13,424 bases of DNA, taken from the NCBI GenBank assembly GCA_041595375.1, contig JBFHKL010000092.1, positions 1-13,424 of the forward strand, read 5' to 3'. A program made the translations under genes and the position numbers. The DNA comes from Saccharicrinis sp041595375. GTDB lineage: Bacteria > Bacteroidota > Bacteroidia > Bacteroidales > Marinilabiliaceae. Within the stretch, counting starts at the first letter, position 1. Every line of letters starts with the position of its first letter. The notes below the pieces were generated by a model that saw nothing but the letters and a program-made list of their open reading frames with translations, did not search any database and was not told where the DNA came from. Shown piece after piece: positions 1 to 7,616 of the stretch.

Positions 1-1
1 A

Positions 2-766
2 GTGGGCGTAAAAACCATTTATAAATTGGGAGGTGTTCAGGCTATTGGTGCTTTAGCCTATGGTACGGAAACTGTGCCTAAGGTGGATAAGATTTTTGGA
101 CCAGGAAATAGTTATGTCACAGCTGCTAAACAATTGGTCAGTCTTAAAGATGTAGCTATTGATATGCCTGCCGGTCCTTCAGAAGTGGAGGTCATGGCTG
201 ATGAATCGGCTAATCCGGCTTTCATTGCCTCTGATTTATTAAGTCAGGCGGAGCATGGGGTCGATAGTCAGGTGATTTTAATGACCGATAACGAAAAATT
301 AATTACTGAGGTAGAATCTGAATTAAGTGCCCAACTAAGTCATTTATCTCGTAAGGATATAGCAGCTAAGGCGTTGGACAATAGTAGAATTATACTGTTG
401 CGTAATAAGGATGAGATGATTGAGATGACCAATGCTTATGCACCCGAACATTTGATTATTGCTATGCGTGACGATGATGAAGTTGCAGATAGGATTATCA
501 ATGCAGGGAGTGTTTTTGTTGGGAACTTTACGCCTGAGAGTGCAGGTGATTATGCATCGGGAACTAATCATACTTTGCCTACTCATGGTTATGCAAGAGC
601 GTATAGCGGGGTTAATCTGGATAGTTATGTAAAGAAGATTACTTTTCAAAAAATATCACGTGAGGGACTGAAGGAAATAGGGCCCGTGATTGAAAAAATG
701 GCTGCCGCCGAACAATTGGATGCCCATAAAAATGCAGTAAGTATTCGACTTGCATCTTTAAAGTAA
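2..766 (+). CDS. hisD: Histidinol dehydrogenase, C-terminal part (5' end outside the window)
   Basis: Oxidises L-histidinol to L-histidine in two NAD-dependent steps, the last reaction of histidine biosynthesis, as a cytosolic zinc enzyme. The visible 254 residues are roughly the C-terminal 60% of a protein usually about 430 aa. They begin just before the conserved GGVQAIGALAYGTE and IFGPGNSYVT segments. Zinc ligands known from the E. coli enzyme are present: Gln82 and His85 in SQAEH, Asp183 in GDYASGTNH, and His242 in LDAHKNAV. The catalytic Glu149-His150 pair sits in YAPEHL. The GTG at position 2 is an internal codon, because homologues continue well upstream. hisC follows after 96 bp, so this is the usual Bacteroidota order hisD-hisC-hisB, with hisG probably upstream outside the window. 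Identification is near certain. Confidence 0.97.
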   Translation: MGVKTIYKLGGVQAIGALAYGTETVPKVDKIFGPGNSYVTAAKQLVSLKDVAIDMPAGPSEVEVMADESANPAFIASDLLSQAEHGVDSQVILMTDNEKLITEVESELSAQLSHLSRKDIAAKALDNSRIILLRNKDEMIEMTNAYAPEHLIIAMRDDDEVADRIINAGSVFVGNFTPESAGDYASGTNHTLPTHGYARAYSGVNLDSYVKKITFQKISREGLKEIGPVIEKMAAAEQLDAHKNAVSIRLASLK

Positions 767-828
767 AGTTTATGTACATATTCTTTCCAATCAGTTCTTC
801 CTTTCAATTTTAAAATGGTATTACTTGT

Positions 829-850
829 TTGATACTTTTGTCTTGATACT
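829..850 (+). promoter_or_regulatory. Probable hisC promoter (-7 box) with an overlapping direct repeat
   Basis: TACTTTTG at 833-840 matches the Bacteroidota -7 consensus TAnnTTTG exactly and ends 22 bp before the hisC ATG. No clear TTTG -33 box is seen about 20 bp upstream, so the promoter may be weak. The octamer TTGATACT occurs twice (829-836 and 843-850), 14 bp apart and overlapping the box, which could be a regulator site. The match to the consensus is seen directly; function is inferred. Confidence 0.4.
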
Positions 851-862
851 AATTGAACACAT

Positions 863-1906
863 ATGAAACCAATAGAACAATTAATACGTCAGAATATACG
901 ATCACTAAAACCATACTCTTCTGCAAGAGATGAATATACAGGTGATGAAGCGATTTTTCTGGATGCCAATGAAAATCCATTTAATGCCCCATATAATCGT
1001 TATCCAGATCCCTATCAGCGTAAGCTAAAGAGCAGGATTGCGGAAATAAAGCATATCTCTACTGAAAATATATTTTTGGGTAATGGAAGCGATGAAGCCA
1101 TCGATCTTGTTTATCGTGCTTTTTGTGAGCCCAAAGTAGATAATGTGGTGATGATTGATCCTACTTATGGTATGTATCAGGTTGCCGCTGAAATAAATAA
1201 TATAGAGATCCGTAAGGTTCAATTAAAGGGTGATTTTGAACTGAATGTGAGTGGTCTGCTGAAAGCAGTGGATACAAATACCAAGGCGCTCTTTATCTGT
1301 TCGCCCAATAATCCTACAGGTAATTCTTTTAAAGCGGATGATATACTGGCTTTAATTCAAAGGTTTGAGGGTATAGTGGTGTTGGATGAGGCATATATTG
1401 ATTTTGTACCCGAAAAAAGTTTTTTGCCCGTACTATCTAAATATCCAAATCTGATTATTCTACAAACCTTTAGTAAGGCTTGGGGTATGGCAGGATTAAG
1501 GTTAGGTATGGCATTTGCCTCTGCAGATATCATTACCATATTTAATCATATTAAATATCCGTACAATGTGAATATACTCACTCAAAAAACGGCTTTAGAG
1601 CTATTGAGTGACGAGCGGCAAAAAGAAGATTGGGTGAATGTATTATTAAAAGAGAAGGCTGTCATGCTTAATAAAATGGAGAGCTACTCTTTTGTTGATA
1701 AGATATACCCATCTGATGCCAATTATTTGCTCATTAAGACTCAGAACCCTAGGGATATCTATCGTTTTCTGATTGATGAAGGGGTGGTGATACGTGATCG
1801 TTCAACGGTGACTTTATGTGAAGGTTGTTTAAGGATAACCATTGGTTCTGAACAAGAGAATAGTGCTCTTTATTATGGATTGGATAAATACAACAACACC
1901 TTGTAG
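863..1906 (+). CDS. hisC: Histidinol-phosphate aminotransferase
   Basis: PLP-dependent fold-type I aminotransferase that converts imidazole acetol-phosphate and glutamate to histidinol-phosphate and 2-oxoglutarate, in the cytosol. At 347 aa it is full length for the family. Visible motifs in order: ANENP (35-39), GNGSDE (73-78), SPNNPTG (147-153) with the PLP-contacting Asn150, DEAYIDF (175-181) with Asp175 and Tyr178, the Schiff-base lysine Lys205 in FSKAWGMAGLRLG, and the substrate-carboxylate Arg324 in CLRITIG. The ATG at 863 fits homologues; no strong Shine-Dalgarno is seen, as usual in the phylum. It lies 96 bp after hisD and 94 bp before hisB. These gaps are large for a tight operon, and a -7-like box in the first gap suggests hisC-hisB may also be transcribed separately from hisD. 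Confidence 0.97.
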   Translation: MKPIEQLIRQNIRSLKPYSSARDEYTGDEAIFLDANENPFNAPYNRYPDPYQRKLKSRIAEIKHISTENIFLGNGSDEAIDLVYRAFCEPKVDNVVMIDPTYGMYQVAAEINNIEIRKVQLKGDFELNVSGLLKAVDTNTKALFICSPNNPTGNSFKADDILALIQRFEGIVVLDEAYIDFVPEKSFLPVLSKYPNLIILQTFSKAWGMAGLRLGMAFASADIITIFNHIKYPYNVNILTQKTALELLSDERQKEDWVNVLLKEKAVMLNKMESYSFVDKIYPSDANYLLIKTQNPRDIYRFLIDEGVVIRDRSTVTLCEGCLRITIGSEQENSALYYGLDKYNNTL

Positions 1907-2000
1907 CTTGTTGATAGTAAAATATATGAATTGAATTTGAGAGTTGAGTGTGAAGAGCAGTTTAGCTTTTTTATGCTTGATAATCTTTACTTTATACAAA

Positions 2001-3128
2001 ATGAAAAGAGTATTATTTATTGATCGCGACGGAACTATAATTAAGGAGCCACCTGTTGATTTTCAGGTGGATAGTCTCGAGAAACTTGAGTTTTATCCTA
2101 AAGCTATCTCCAGCTTGCAAAAAATTGTCGATAAACTCGATTTCGAATTGGTTATGGTAACTAATCAGGATGGTTTGGGTACGGATTCTTTCCCCGAAGA
2201 TACATTTTGGCCAGCTCATCATAAAATGCTGAATACACTTGAGGGAGAAGGGGTGGTTTTTGATGAGATATTAATAGACAGGTCTTTTCCCTGTGATAAT
2301 TCACCCGGAAGAAAACCGGGAACAGCCATGCTGACTAAGTATTTCGATGCATCCTATGATATGGTGCATTCATTTGTAATAGGAGATCGAATTACTGATG
2401 TTCAATTGGCAAAAAATATGGGGTGTAAGGCTATTTTTTTAGCCGATCAGGCGCTTGCCTTACCTGAATTGGAAAAACAAGGTTTAGCAGAAGCATGCCA
2501 GCTGATTACACTGGATTGGAATGAGATATGCAACTTCCTGTTTGCCAAGGAACGTACGGCTAAGGTGGAAAGAACGACTTCGGAAACAGCTATACGTATA
2601 GAGCTTAATCTTGATGGAAAAGGGAAGTGTGATATATCTACGGGCTTGCATTTCTTTGATCATATGCTGGAGCAGATTGGAAAGCATTCGGGATGTGATT
2701 TGACCATTCAGGTAAAGGGTGATTTGCAGGTAGATGAGCATCATACCATTGAAGATACAGCATTGGCCTTAGGAACAGCTTTTAAAATGGCCCTAGGCGA
2801 TAAAAGAGGAATTGAACGATATGGGTTTTGCTTGCCTATGGATGAATGTATGGCTCTTGTGTCTCTTGATTTTGGCGGTAGACCTTGGTTGGTATGGGAA
2901 ACAGAATTTAAACGTGAAAAGGTTGGCGATATGCCCACTGAAATGTTTATGCATTTTTTCAAGAGTTTTTCTGATGCCTCATTAAGTAACCTGCGTATTC
3001 AAGCCGATGGAGATAATGAACATCATAAAATAGAAGGTATTTTTAAGGCGCTTGCCAGAGCCATAAAAATGGCCATTAGAAAAGATGTTTTTAATGATGT
3101 TTTGCCTAGTACTAAGGGTGCGCTGTGA
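2001..3128 (+). CDS. hisB: Bifunctional histidinol-phosphatase / imidazoleglycerol-phosphate dehydratase
   Basis: A fusion enzyme for two histidine biosynthesis steps. The N-terminal HAD phosphatase (about 1-170) hydrolyses histidinol-phosphate. The C-terminal domain (about 187-375) dehydrates imidazoleglycerol-phosphate using a di-metal site. HAD motifs are present: Asp8 and Asp10 in FIDRDGT, VTNQDG (53-58), Lys105 in GRKPG, and Asp129 and Asp133 in IGDRITD. Dehydratase motifs are HFFDHML (217-223), DEHHTIED (245-252) and NEHHKIEG (339-346). The zinc loop of the E. coli phosphatase domain aligns without gaps at 91-106, but its four ligands (Cys93, His95, Cys101, Cys103) are Asp, Ser, Ser and Gly here. 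The frame is open from a TTG at 1944, but ATG at 2001 (375 aa) is chosen because MKRVLFIDRDGT is the normal N-terminus of this family. No terminator hairpin is seen after the stop. Confidence 0.96.
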   Translation: MKRVLFIDRDGTIIKEPPVDFQVDSLEKLEFYPKAISSLQKIVDKLDFELVMVTNQDGLGTDSFPEDTFWPAHHKMLNTLEGEGVVFDEILIDRSFPCDNSPGRKPGTAMLTKYFDASYDMVHSFVIGDRITDVQLAKNMGCKAIFLADQALALPELEKQGLAEACQLITLDWNEICNFLFAKERTAKVERTTSETAIRIELNLDGKGKCDISTGLHFFDHMLEQIGKHSGCDLTIQVKGDLQVDEHHTIEDTALALGTAFKMALGDKRGIERYGFCLPMDECMALVSLDFGGRPWLVWETEFKREKVGDMPTEMFMHFFKSFSDASLSNLRIQADGDNEHHKIEGIFKALARAIKMAIRKDVFNDVLPSTKGAL

Positions 3129-3388
3129 TTAGAATGAAGAATTACCATACTCACTTTTTTTATACAGTTTGAGATTTGTGGATGATGCGAGTCAAAATAA
3201 ACAAAGATTGAGTAAATTAACAAAATGCAAACTACATAAGGCTGTGAGGGATTAAAGGCCTGCTTGTGTTTTGCTAATTAATAGATATTCATGGTATTTC
3301 AGCAGGGGTAATTTTAACAGTCATGTAAACTATATTGAAATATTTATTAACTTTCCAATGCAATTGTTGATCTGATTAATAGGAGTAA

Positions 3389-4609
3389 ATGGCTGGCATA
3401 ATAAGTAAATCAAATTTTCCACTGTATAATACAGGATTGTTGCCGCAGGAGGAGATGTTAGAAACGAAGAAAACCAATAAGAAATTAATTATTGGTATTC
3501 CTAAAGAAAAATCAAAATTTGAAAACAGGATCGCATTAACACCTCAAGGGGTTGAGTTGTTGGTTGAGAACGGGCATACCATTTTATTTGAAAGTGGGGC
3601 TGGTGAAGATGCGAATTATTCAGACAATGATTTTTCTGAGTGTGGTGCTACTGTTGTGAAGAGTTGTGGAGAAGTTTTTAATGCAGAAATTGTTTTAAAA
3701 ATATCTCCTTTTACTAGTGCTGAAATAGATCTGCTTTCTTCGCAGCAAACAATTATATCCTTAGTGCAACTGCATCAGCAATCTCGTGAGTCTATGCAAA
3801 AACTGATGGCCAAGAGAGTGAATGCCCTGGCTTTTGAGCTGATTAAGGATGCAAATGGTTGTTTTCCGATCATACGCAGCATGAGTGAGATCGAAGGTGC
3901 AGCCTCCATTATGATTGCTAGTGAGTACTTGAGTAAAGCACATAATGGTAAGGGGGTGTTGTTAGGCGGTATCACAGGTGTTTCACCTGCCGAAGTGGTT
4001 ATTTTAGGGGCAGGAACTGCCGGTGAAAGTGCCGCCCGTGCTGCTCTGGGAATGGGAGCTACTGTTAAAGTGTTTGATAATTCTTTTCAAAGTTTAAAAG
4101 ATCTGGAATCGAGTATCGGTCAGCGTGTGTTTACCTCCGTTTTGCATCCTAAAGCATTAACTAAAGCACTCAAAAGTGCAGATGCGGTGGTGGGTAATCT
4201 GCGTTACCTCCAGTCCGGATTGAGTTATATGGTTACCGAAGATCAGGTAAGACAGATGAAATCGGGTTCTATACTCATTGATTTAAGTATTGGGCAAGGT
4301 GGGTGTTTTGAGTCTTCCATATGTACTGACTTTGCCCATCCTGTATTTCGTAAGCATAATGTTATTCATTATTGTGTGCCCAATGTGGCATCTCACGTGT
4401 CTCGAACTGCCACCATTGCGCTAAGTAATATCTTTACTCAAATTATTTTGCAAATTGCCGATGCAGGAAGCATTGATACTATGGTGAAGGAAGATATTGG
4501 CTTTAGCCATGGAATTTATATTTATAAAGGAATACTGACGAATCATTATATCGGCGAAACCTTTTCCTTACCATCGAAAGATATTGGCTTATTGCTGGCA
4601 GCTTTTTAG
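3389..4609 (+). CDS. ald: Alanine dehydrogenase/transhydrogenase-family protein with altered catalytic residues
   Basis: Alanine dehydrogenase interconverts L-alanine and pyruvate plus ammonia using NAD. The 406-aa protein has the N-terminal AlaDH/PNT domain (about 33-170), with Arg47 in FENRIAL matching Arg15 of the M. tuberculosis enzyme. A Rossmann domain follows, with GAGTAG at 207-212 and Asp230 ending the next strand. The segment GLLPQEEMLE (16-25) precedes the usual start of the family and, from memory, occurs in other Bacteroidota homologues, supporting the ATG at 3389; AGGAG lies 3 bp upstream of it. Aligned to the M. tuberculosis enzyme, three catalytic residues differ: Lys75 is Ser106, His96 is Gln127, and Asp270 is Gly302 (codon 4292-4294). 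The protein may therefore have changed activity. It is monocistronic, 260 bp after hisB, and converges on the histidine kinase with 6 bp between stops. No clear promoter was found in the upstream gap. Confidence 0.85.
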   Translation: MAGIISKSNFPLYNTGLLPQEEMLETKKTNKKLIIGIPKEKSKFENRIALTPQGVELLVENGHTILFESGAGEDANYSDNDFSECGATVVKSCGEVFNAEIVLKISPFTSAEIDLLSSQQTIISLVQLHQQSRESMQKLMAKRVNALAFELIKDANGCFPIIRSMSEIEGAASIMIASEYLSKAHNGKGVLLGGITGVSPAEVVILGAGTAGESAARAALGMGATVKVFDNSFQSLKDLESSIGQRVFTSVLHPKALTKALKSADAVVGNLRYLQSGLSYMVTEDQVRQMKSGSILIDLSIGQGGCFESSICTDFAHPVFRKHNVIHYCVPNVASHVSRTATIALSNIFTQIILQIADAGSIDTMVKEDIGFSHGIYIYKGILTNHYIGETFSLPSKDIGLLLAAF

Positions 4610-4615
4610 CCTAAG

Positions 4616-5962
4616 CTATTGTTTTGTTCTGGGAAGGTGAAAACGAAATATAGCACCTTTTTCCCGATTGGGTTCTGCCCAAATACTGCCATGCATGATT
4701 TCTATATATTTTTTTACGATAGAGAGTCCAATGCCATTTCCTTCAAATTCACGCGTGTTTTGTATGTTCGCCTGTCTAAAAAGGTCAAAGATACGCTCTT
4801 CTTCTCCGTCAGGAATGCCAATACCGGTATCTTCTACGAAAAATTCGAAATGATCATCAAAAACATGATAACCAATATTGATTTCTCCTTCATGAGTAAA
4901 TTTAATAGCGTTTTCTATTAAGTGTTCAAATACCTTTAATAGGGCGTCTTTGTAGGTGGTTAGTGACTCGTCTTGAAAAACGCTGTTTAATAAAATATTA
5001 AATGAGATAGGTTTTTTACAGATCTGAATCTCTTTGGCAAATGTTTCATAAACATCCTCAAATAGCTTATGTACAGAAATCTCTTCAAGAGGTTCTATAT
5101 AGGCTTTGGTTTGCAGTTTAGAAATATCAATTAATGCATCCATTACACGCATAAGCTGGTTGCCATTCTGAAGTACAATATCCAGGTATTCCGTTTTTTC
5201 GTCTGGATTGAGGTTATTCGATTTTATTAACTCGGTAAAACCAATGATGGCATTCATAGGCGTACGTACTTCATGGCTCAGGTTGGCCAAAAAAGACGTT
5301 TTTAGTTTATTGCTTTCTTTGGCCTTTAGTGTGGCTTGCTTAAGTTCATCATTCATTTTATCCAGTTCTTTGTTTTTATGAATTAATTCTTCCTTAAAAA
5401 CTAATAGTTCCAGATTTCTGCGTTTTAATTCCCTTTTACTTTCCATATGTTCTATCTCAATTCCAATTCGGGAGGAGAATAAAAACATTAGAGACTCCAT
5501 TTTTTTTACATTTTCTTTAGGATGAGAAAATAGGGCTGTTAATACACCTATGGCAGATGTAGATGAGCCATATAAAGGATAAGCTAGATAGGTGCTGATG
5601 TTATGACCTTTGAAATAGTCGTTTATCTCAAAGTGTTTTTGGGCGTCTTTAATAAAGGTTGGGGCATTCTTTGTAATCGTTTTTTCACATAGAGATCCTT
5701 CAATGGGAAAACTGATAGGATTCAATATTTGGTCGTTGTTACAAAAGGCAAGGGTGTCAAAGGACTGATTAACCTCGTTGATACGGGAAATGAAAACAAA
5801 ATCTGCTTCCAGATATTTGTTGAGTTTTAGAATAGTTGTGTTAAAAAATTCTTCCCCAAGTACCTGGTTTTGTGGATTGAATATATCTAACATACAAGCT
5901 TCCCAATTATTCCCAAAATATAGTTGTTGCTTATCTGACATAGTGATTCTATTCTCAAACAT
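4616..5962 (-). CDS. Soluble GAF-domain sensor histidine kinase
   Basis: A 448-aa two-component sensor kinase with no membrane segment, so probably cytosolic. Domains in order: a GAF-like sensor region (about 30-170); a charged coiled coil (about 172-220); a HisKA dimerisation domain with the phospho-acceptor His230 in FLANLSHEVRTPMNAIIGF; and a HATPase domain (about 335-445). The last carries the N box (Asn351 in HLIENAIKFT), G1 box EDTGIGIP (377-384), F-box-like IFDLFRQ (391-397) and G2 box GNGIGLSIVKKYI (408-420). Kinase residues all look intact. It has no receiver domain and no response regulator in the window, so its partner must be encoded elsewhere. What the GAF domain binds cannot be told from sequence. 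ATG at 5962 or the one seven codons later (5941) could be the start. It is divergent from cysS and convergent with the alanine dehydrogenase homologue. Confidence 0.9.
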   Translation of the reverse strand: MFENRITMSDKQQLYFGNNWEACMLDIFNPQNQVLGEEFFNTTILKLNKYLEADFVFISRINEVNQSFDTLAFCNNDQILNPISFPIEGSLCEKTITKNAPTFIKDAQKHFEINDYFKGHNISTYLAYPLYGSSTSAIGVLTALFSHPKENVKKMESLMFLFSSRIGIEIEHMESKRELKRRNLELLVFKEELIHKNKELDKMNDELKQATLKAKESNKLKTSFLANLSHEVRTPMNAIIGFTELIKSNNLNPDEKTEYLDIVLQNGNQLMRVMDALIDISKLQTKAYIEPLEEISVHKLFEDVYETFAKEIQICKKPISFNILLNSVFQDESLTTYKDALLKVFEHLIENAIKFTHEGEINIGYHVFDDHFEFFVEDTGIGIPDGEEERIFDLFRQANIQNTREFEGNGIGLSIVKKYIEIMHGSIWAEPNREKGAIFRFHLPRTKQ

Positions 5963-5972
5963 TATTATCTCA

Positions 5973-5992
5973 ATCTTACTGTGATCTTACTG
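5973..5992. repeat. Nine-base direct repeat with 11-bp period upstream of the kinase gene
   Basis: ATCTTACTG occurs at 5973-5981 and again at 5984-5992, a repeat period of 11 bp (one helical turn). It lies 11-30 bp upstream of the kinase start codon, in the divergent region shared with cysS. Tandem half-sites with this period are typical of response regulators of the OmpR/PhoB type. Binding by such a regulator is inference. Confidence 0.4.
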
Positions 5993-6104
5993 GATATAGT
6001 CTCAAAGAAATAAAAAGCTTTTGTAAGGGCTGATTTTTTTTGATAAAAAACGCTTTTTACTACTTGAATTTCAATAAATTTTTCGGGTTAAAGGATAGAA
6101 TTTG

Positions 6105-6112
6105 TAATTTTG
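6105..6112 (+). promoter_or_regulatory. Probable promoter of the cysS cluster (-7 box)
   Basis: TAATTTTG is an exact match to the Bacteroidota -7 consensus TAnnTTTG. A TTTC, one base off the -33 box TTTG, lies at 6081-6084, 20 bp upstream, which is a suitable spacing. Transcription would start near 6119, leaving a leader of about 20 nt before the ATG at 6140. The position of the box also argues against a TTG start at 6110. Confidence 0.5.
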
Positions 6113-6139
6113 GCTGTTCATAGAAATAATAGGCATATA

Positions 6140-7612
6140 ATGGATAAAGAAATATTTATATATAATACCCTCTCACGAAAAAAAGAACGTTTTGAACCAA
6201 TAACAGCTCATAAAGTTGGTTTATATGTATGTGGCCCTACTGTATATGGCGATCCGCATCTGGGACATGCCCGTCCGGCCATAACGTTTGACTTACTAAC
6301 ACGGTTCCTATCTCATTTGGAGTATAAAGTCAGGTATGTTCGAAATATTACCGATGTTGGGCACCTGGAAAATGATGCCGATGAAGGTGAGGACAAGGTG
6401 GCTAAAAAAGCACGTCTGGAGGAGTTGGAACCGATGGAGGTTGTGCAGTATTATACTAACCGTTATCATGATTATATGAAGTTGCTGAATGTGAAAAGTC
6501 CCAGCATCGAGCCCAGAGCTTCAGGTCATATCATTGAGCAACAAGAGGAGATCAAGACCATCTTAGAAAAAGGATATGCCTACGAAAGCAATGGTTCGGT
6601 ATATTTTGATGTAAAAAAATATAATGAAGCCTTCCCGTATGGTATTCTTTCGGGTAGAAATATTGATGATCTTTTAACCAATACAAGAACTCTTGATGGG
6701 CAGAGCGAGAAGAAGAATTCATTTGACTTTGCCCTGTGGAAAAAAGCAGCTCCTGAGCATATTATGCGTTGGCCTTCTCCTTGGAGCGATGGTTTTCCGG
6801 GATGGCATATGGAGTGTTCGGCTATGAGTAAGAAGTATTTAGGTGATCATTTTGATATTCATGGTGGAGGTATGGACTTGCTATTTCCGCATCATGAATG
6901 CGAAATAGCTCAAAGTACAGTAGCCCATGGAAAAACGCCAGCTAAATATTGGATGCATAACAATATGATCACCATTGGAGGACAAAAAATGGGCAAGTCG
7001 CTGGGTAATTTTATTACCCTGGAACAGTTTTTTACAGGTGATCATGAAAAACTCGAACAGGCATACAGCCCTATGACCATTCGTTTCTTTATTTTACAGG
7101 CGCATTACAGAAGTACGCTTGATTTTGGAAATGAAGCCTTGCAGGCCGCAGAAAAAGGATTGAACCGCTTGAATGAAGCTATGCTTAAACTGGATCAGAT
7201 GGAGGCTTCGAGTCAAAGCGATTGTGATATCAAGAGTCTGGAAGATAAATTGTATACTGCTATTTGTGACGATTTAAATAGTCCTATTGTAATCGCTAAT
7301 TTGTTTGATGGTGTTAAAATCATTAATAATGTATTGGCGGGAAAACAAAAAATATCAGCCTCTGACCTGAATGATTTTAAAATAATCATGAGATTGTTCG
7401 TGTATGATATATTAGGATTAATGCCTGCCGATAATGTGGCTGTTACCTCTGATAATAAGCTGGATGAAGTAATGAGCCTGATGTTGCAATTGCGTCAAAA
7501 TGCCAAGATAAATAAAGACTGGGCTACTGCTGATAAAATAAGGGAAGAGTTGTTGAATATGGGATTCGTCATCAAGGATGGCAGTGATGGAGCAAGCTGG
7601 GAGTTAAAATAA
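6140..7612 (+). CDS. cysS: Cysteinyl-tRNA synthetase
   Basis: Class I aminoacyl-tRNA synthetase that charges tRNA-Cys with cysteine in the cytosol. The 490-aa protein has the class I signature HLGH (40-43) following CGPTVYGDP, and the KMSKS-loop variant KMGKS (283-287). All four zinc ligands known from E. coli CysRS are present: Cys31, Cys226 in WHMECSAMS, and His251 and Glu255 in FPHHECEIAQS. The C-terminal anticodon-binding helical region runs from about 310, and WATADKIREELLNMGFVIKD closes the family core. ATG at 6140 is chosen over a TTG at 6110 because homologues begin near MDKEIFIYNTL and the -7 promoter box overlaps the TTG. The gene is 4 bp upstream of the glutaminyl-cyclase-like lipoprotein gene, so the two are probably co-transcribed. 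Confidence 0.97.
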   Translation: MDKEIFIYNTLSRKKERFEPITAHKVGLYVCGPTVYGDPHLGHARPAITFDLLTRFLSHLEYKVRYVRNITDVGHLENDADEGEDKVAKKARLEELEPMEVVQYYTNRYHDYMKLLNVKSPSIEPRASGHIIEQQEEIKTILEKGYAYESNGSVYFDVKKYNEAFPYGILSGRNIDDLLTNTRTLDGQSEKKNSFDFALWKKAAPEHIMRWPSPWSDGFPGWHMECSAMSKKYLGDHFDIHGGGMDLLFPHHECEIAQSTVAHGKTPAKYWMHNNMITIGGQKMGKSLGNFITLEQFFTGDHEKLEQAYSPMTIRFFILQAHYRSTLDFGNEALQAAEKGLNRLNEAMLKLDQMEASSQSDCDIKSLEDKLYTAICDDLNSPIVIANLFDGVKIINNVLAGKQKISASDLNDFKIIMRLFVYDILGLMPADNVAVTSDNKLDEVMSLMLQLRQNAKINKDWATADKIREELLNMGFVIKDGSDGASWELK

Positions 7613-7616
7613 GAGC

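Noticed and set aside
1944..2000. TTG start adding 19 partly hydrophobic residues to HisB, resembling a signal segment
   Set aside because: HisB is cytosolic and its family begins at the MKRVLFIDRDGT segment; the extension is in-frame leader sequence.
3129..3388. Promoter or terminator between hisB and the ald-like gene
   Set aside because: Only near-matches such as TAACTTTC at 3348-3355 were found, without a spaced -33 box, and no stem precedes the T-run after hisB.
4619..4921. 100-residue plus-strand reading frame
   Set aside because: It lies wholly antisense to the kinase ATPase domain, which has clear motifs, and has no family resemblance.
6012..6060. AAAAGCTTTT palindrome and T/A runs between the kinase and cysS as a terminator or operator
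   Set aside because: The stems are short and AT-only in an AT-rich region, and both flanking genes point away from it, so no terminator is expected.
6110..6139. TTG start giving CysS ten extra residues
   Set aside because: It overlaps the TAATTTTG promoter box, and homologues start near the ATG at 6140.
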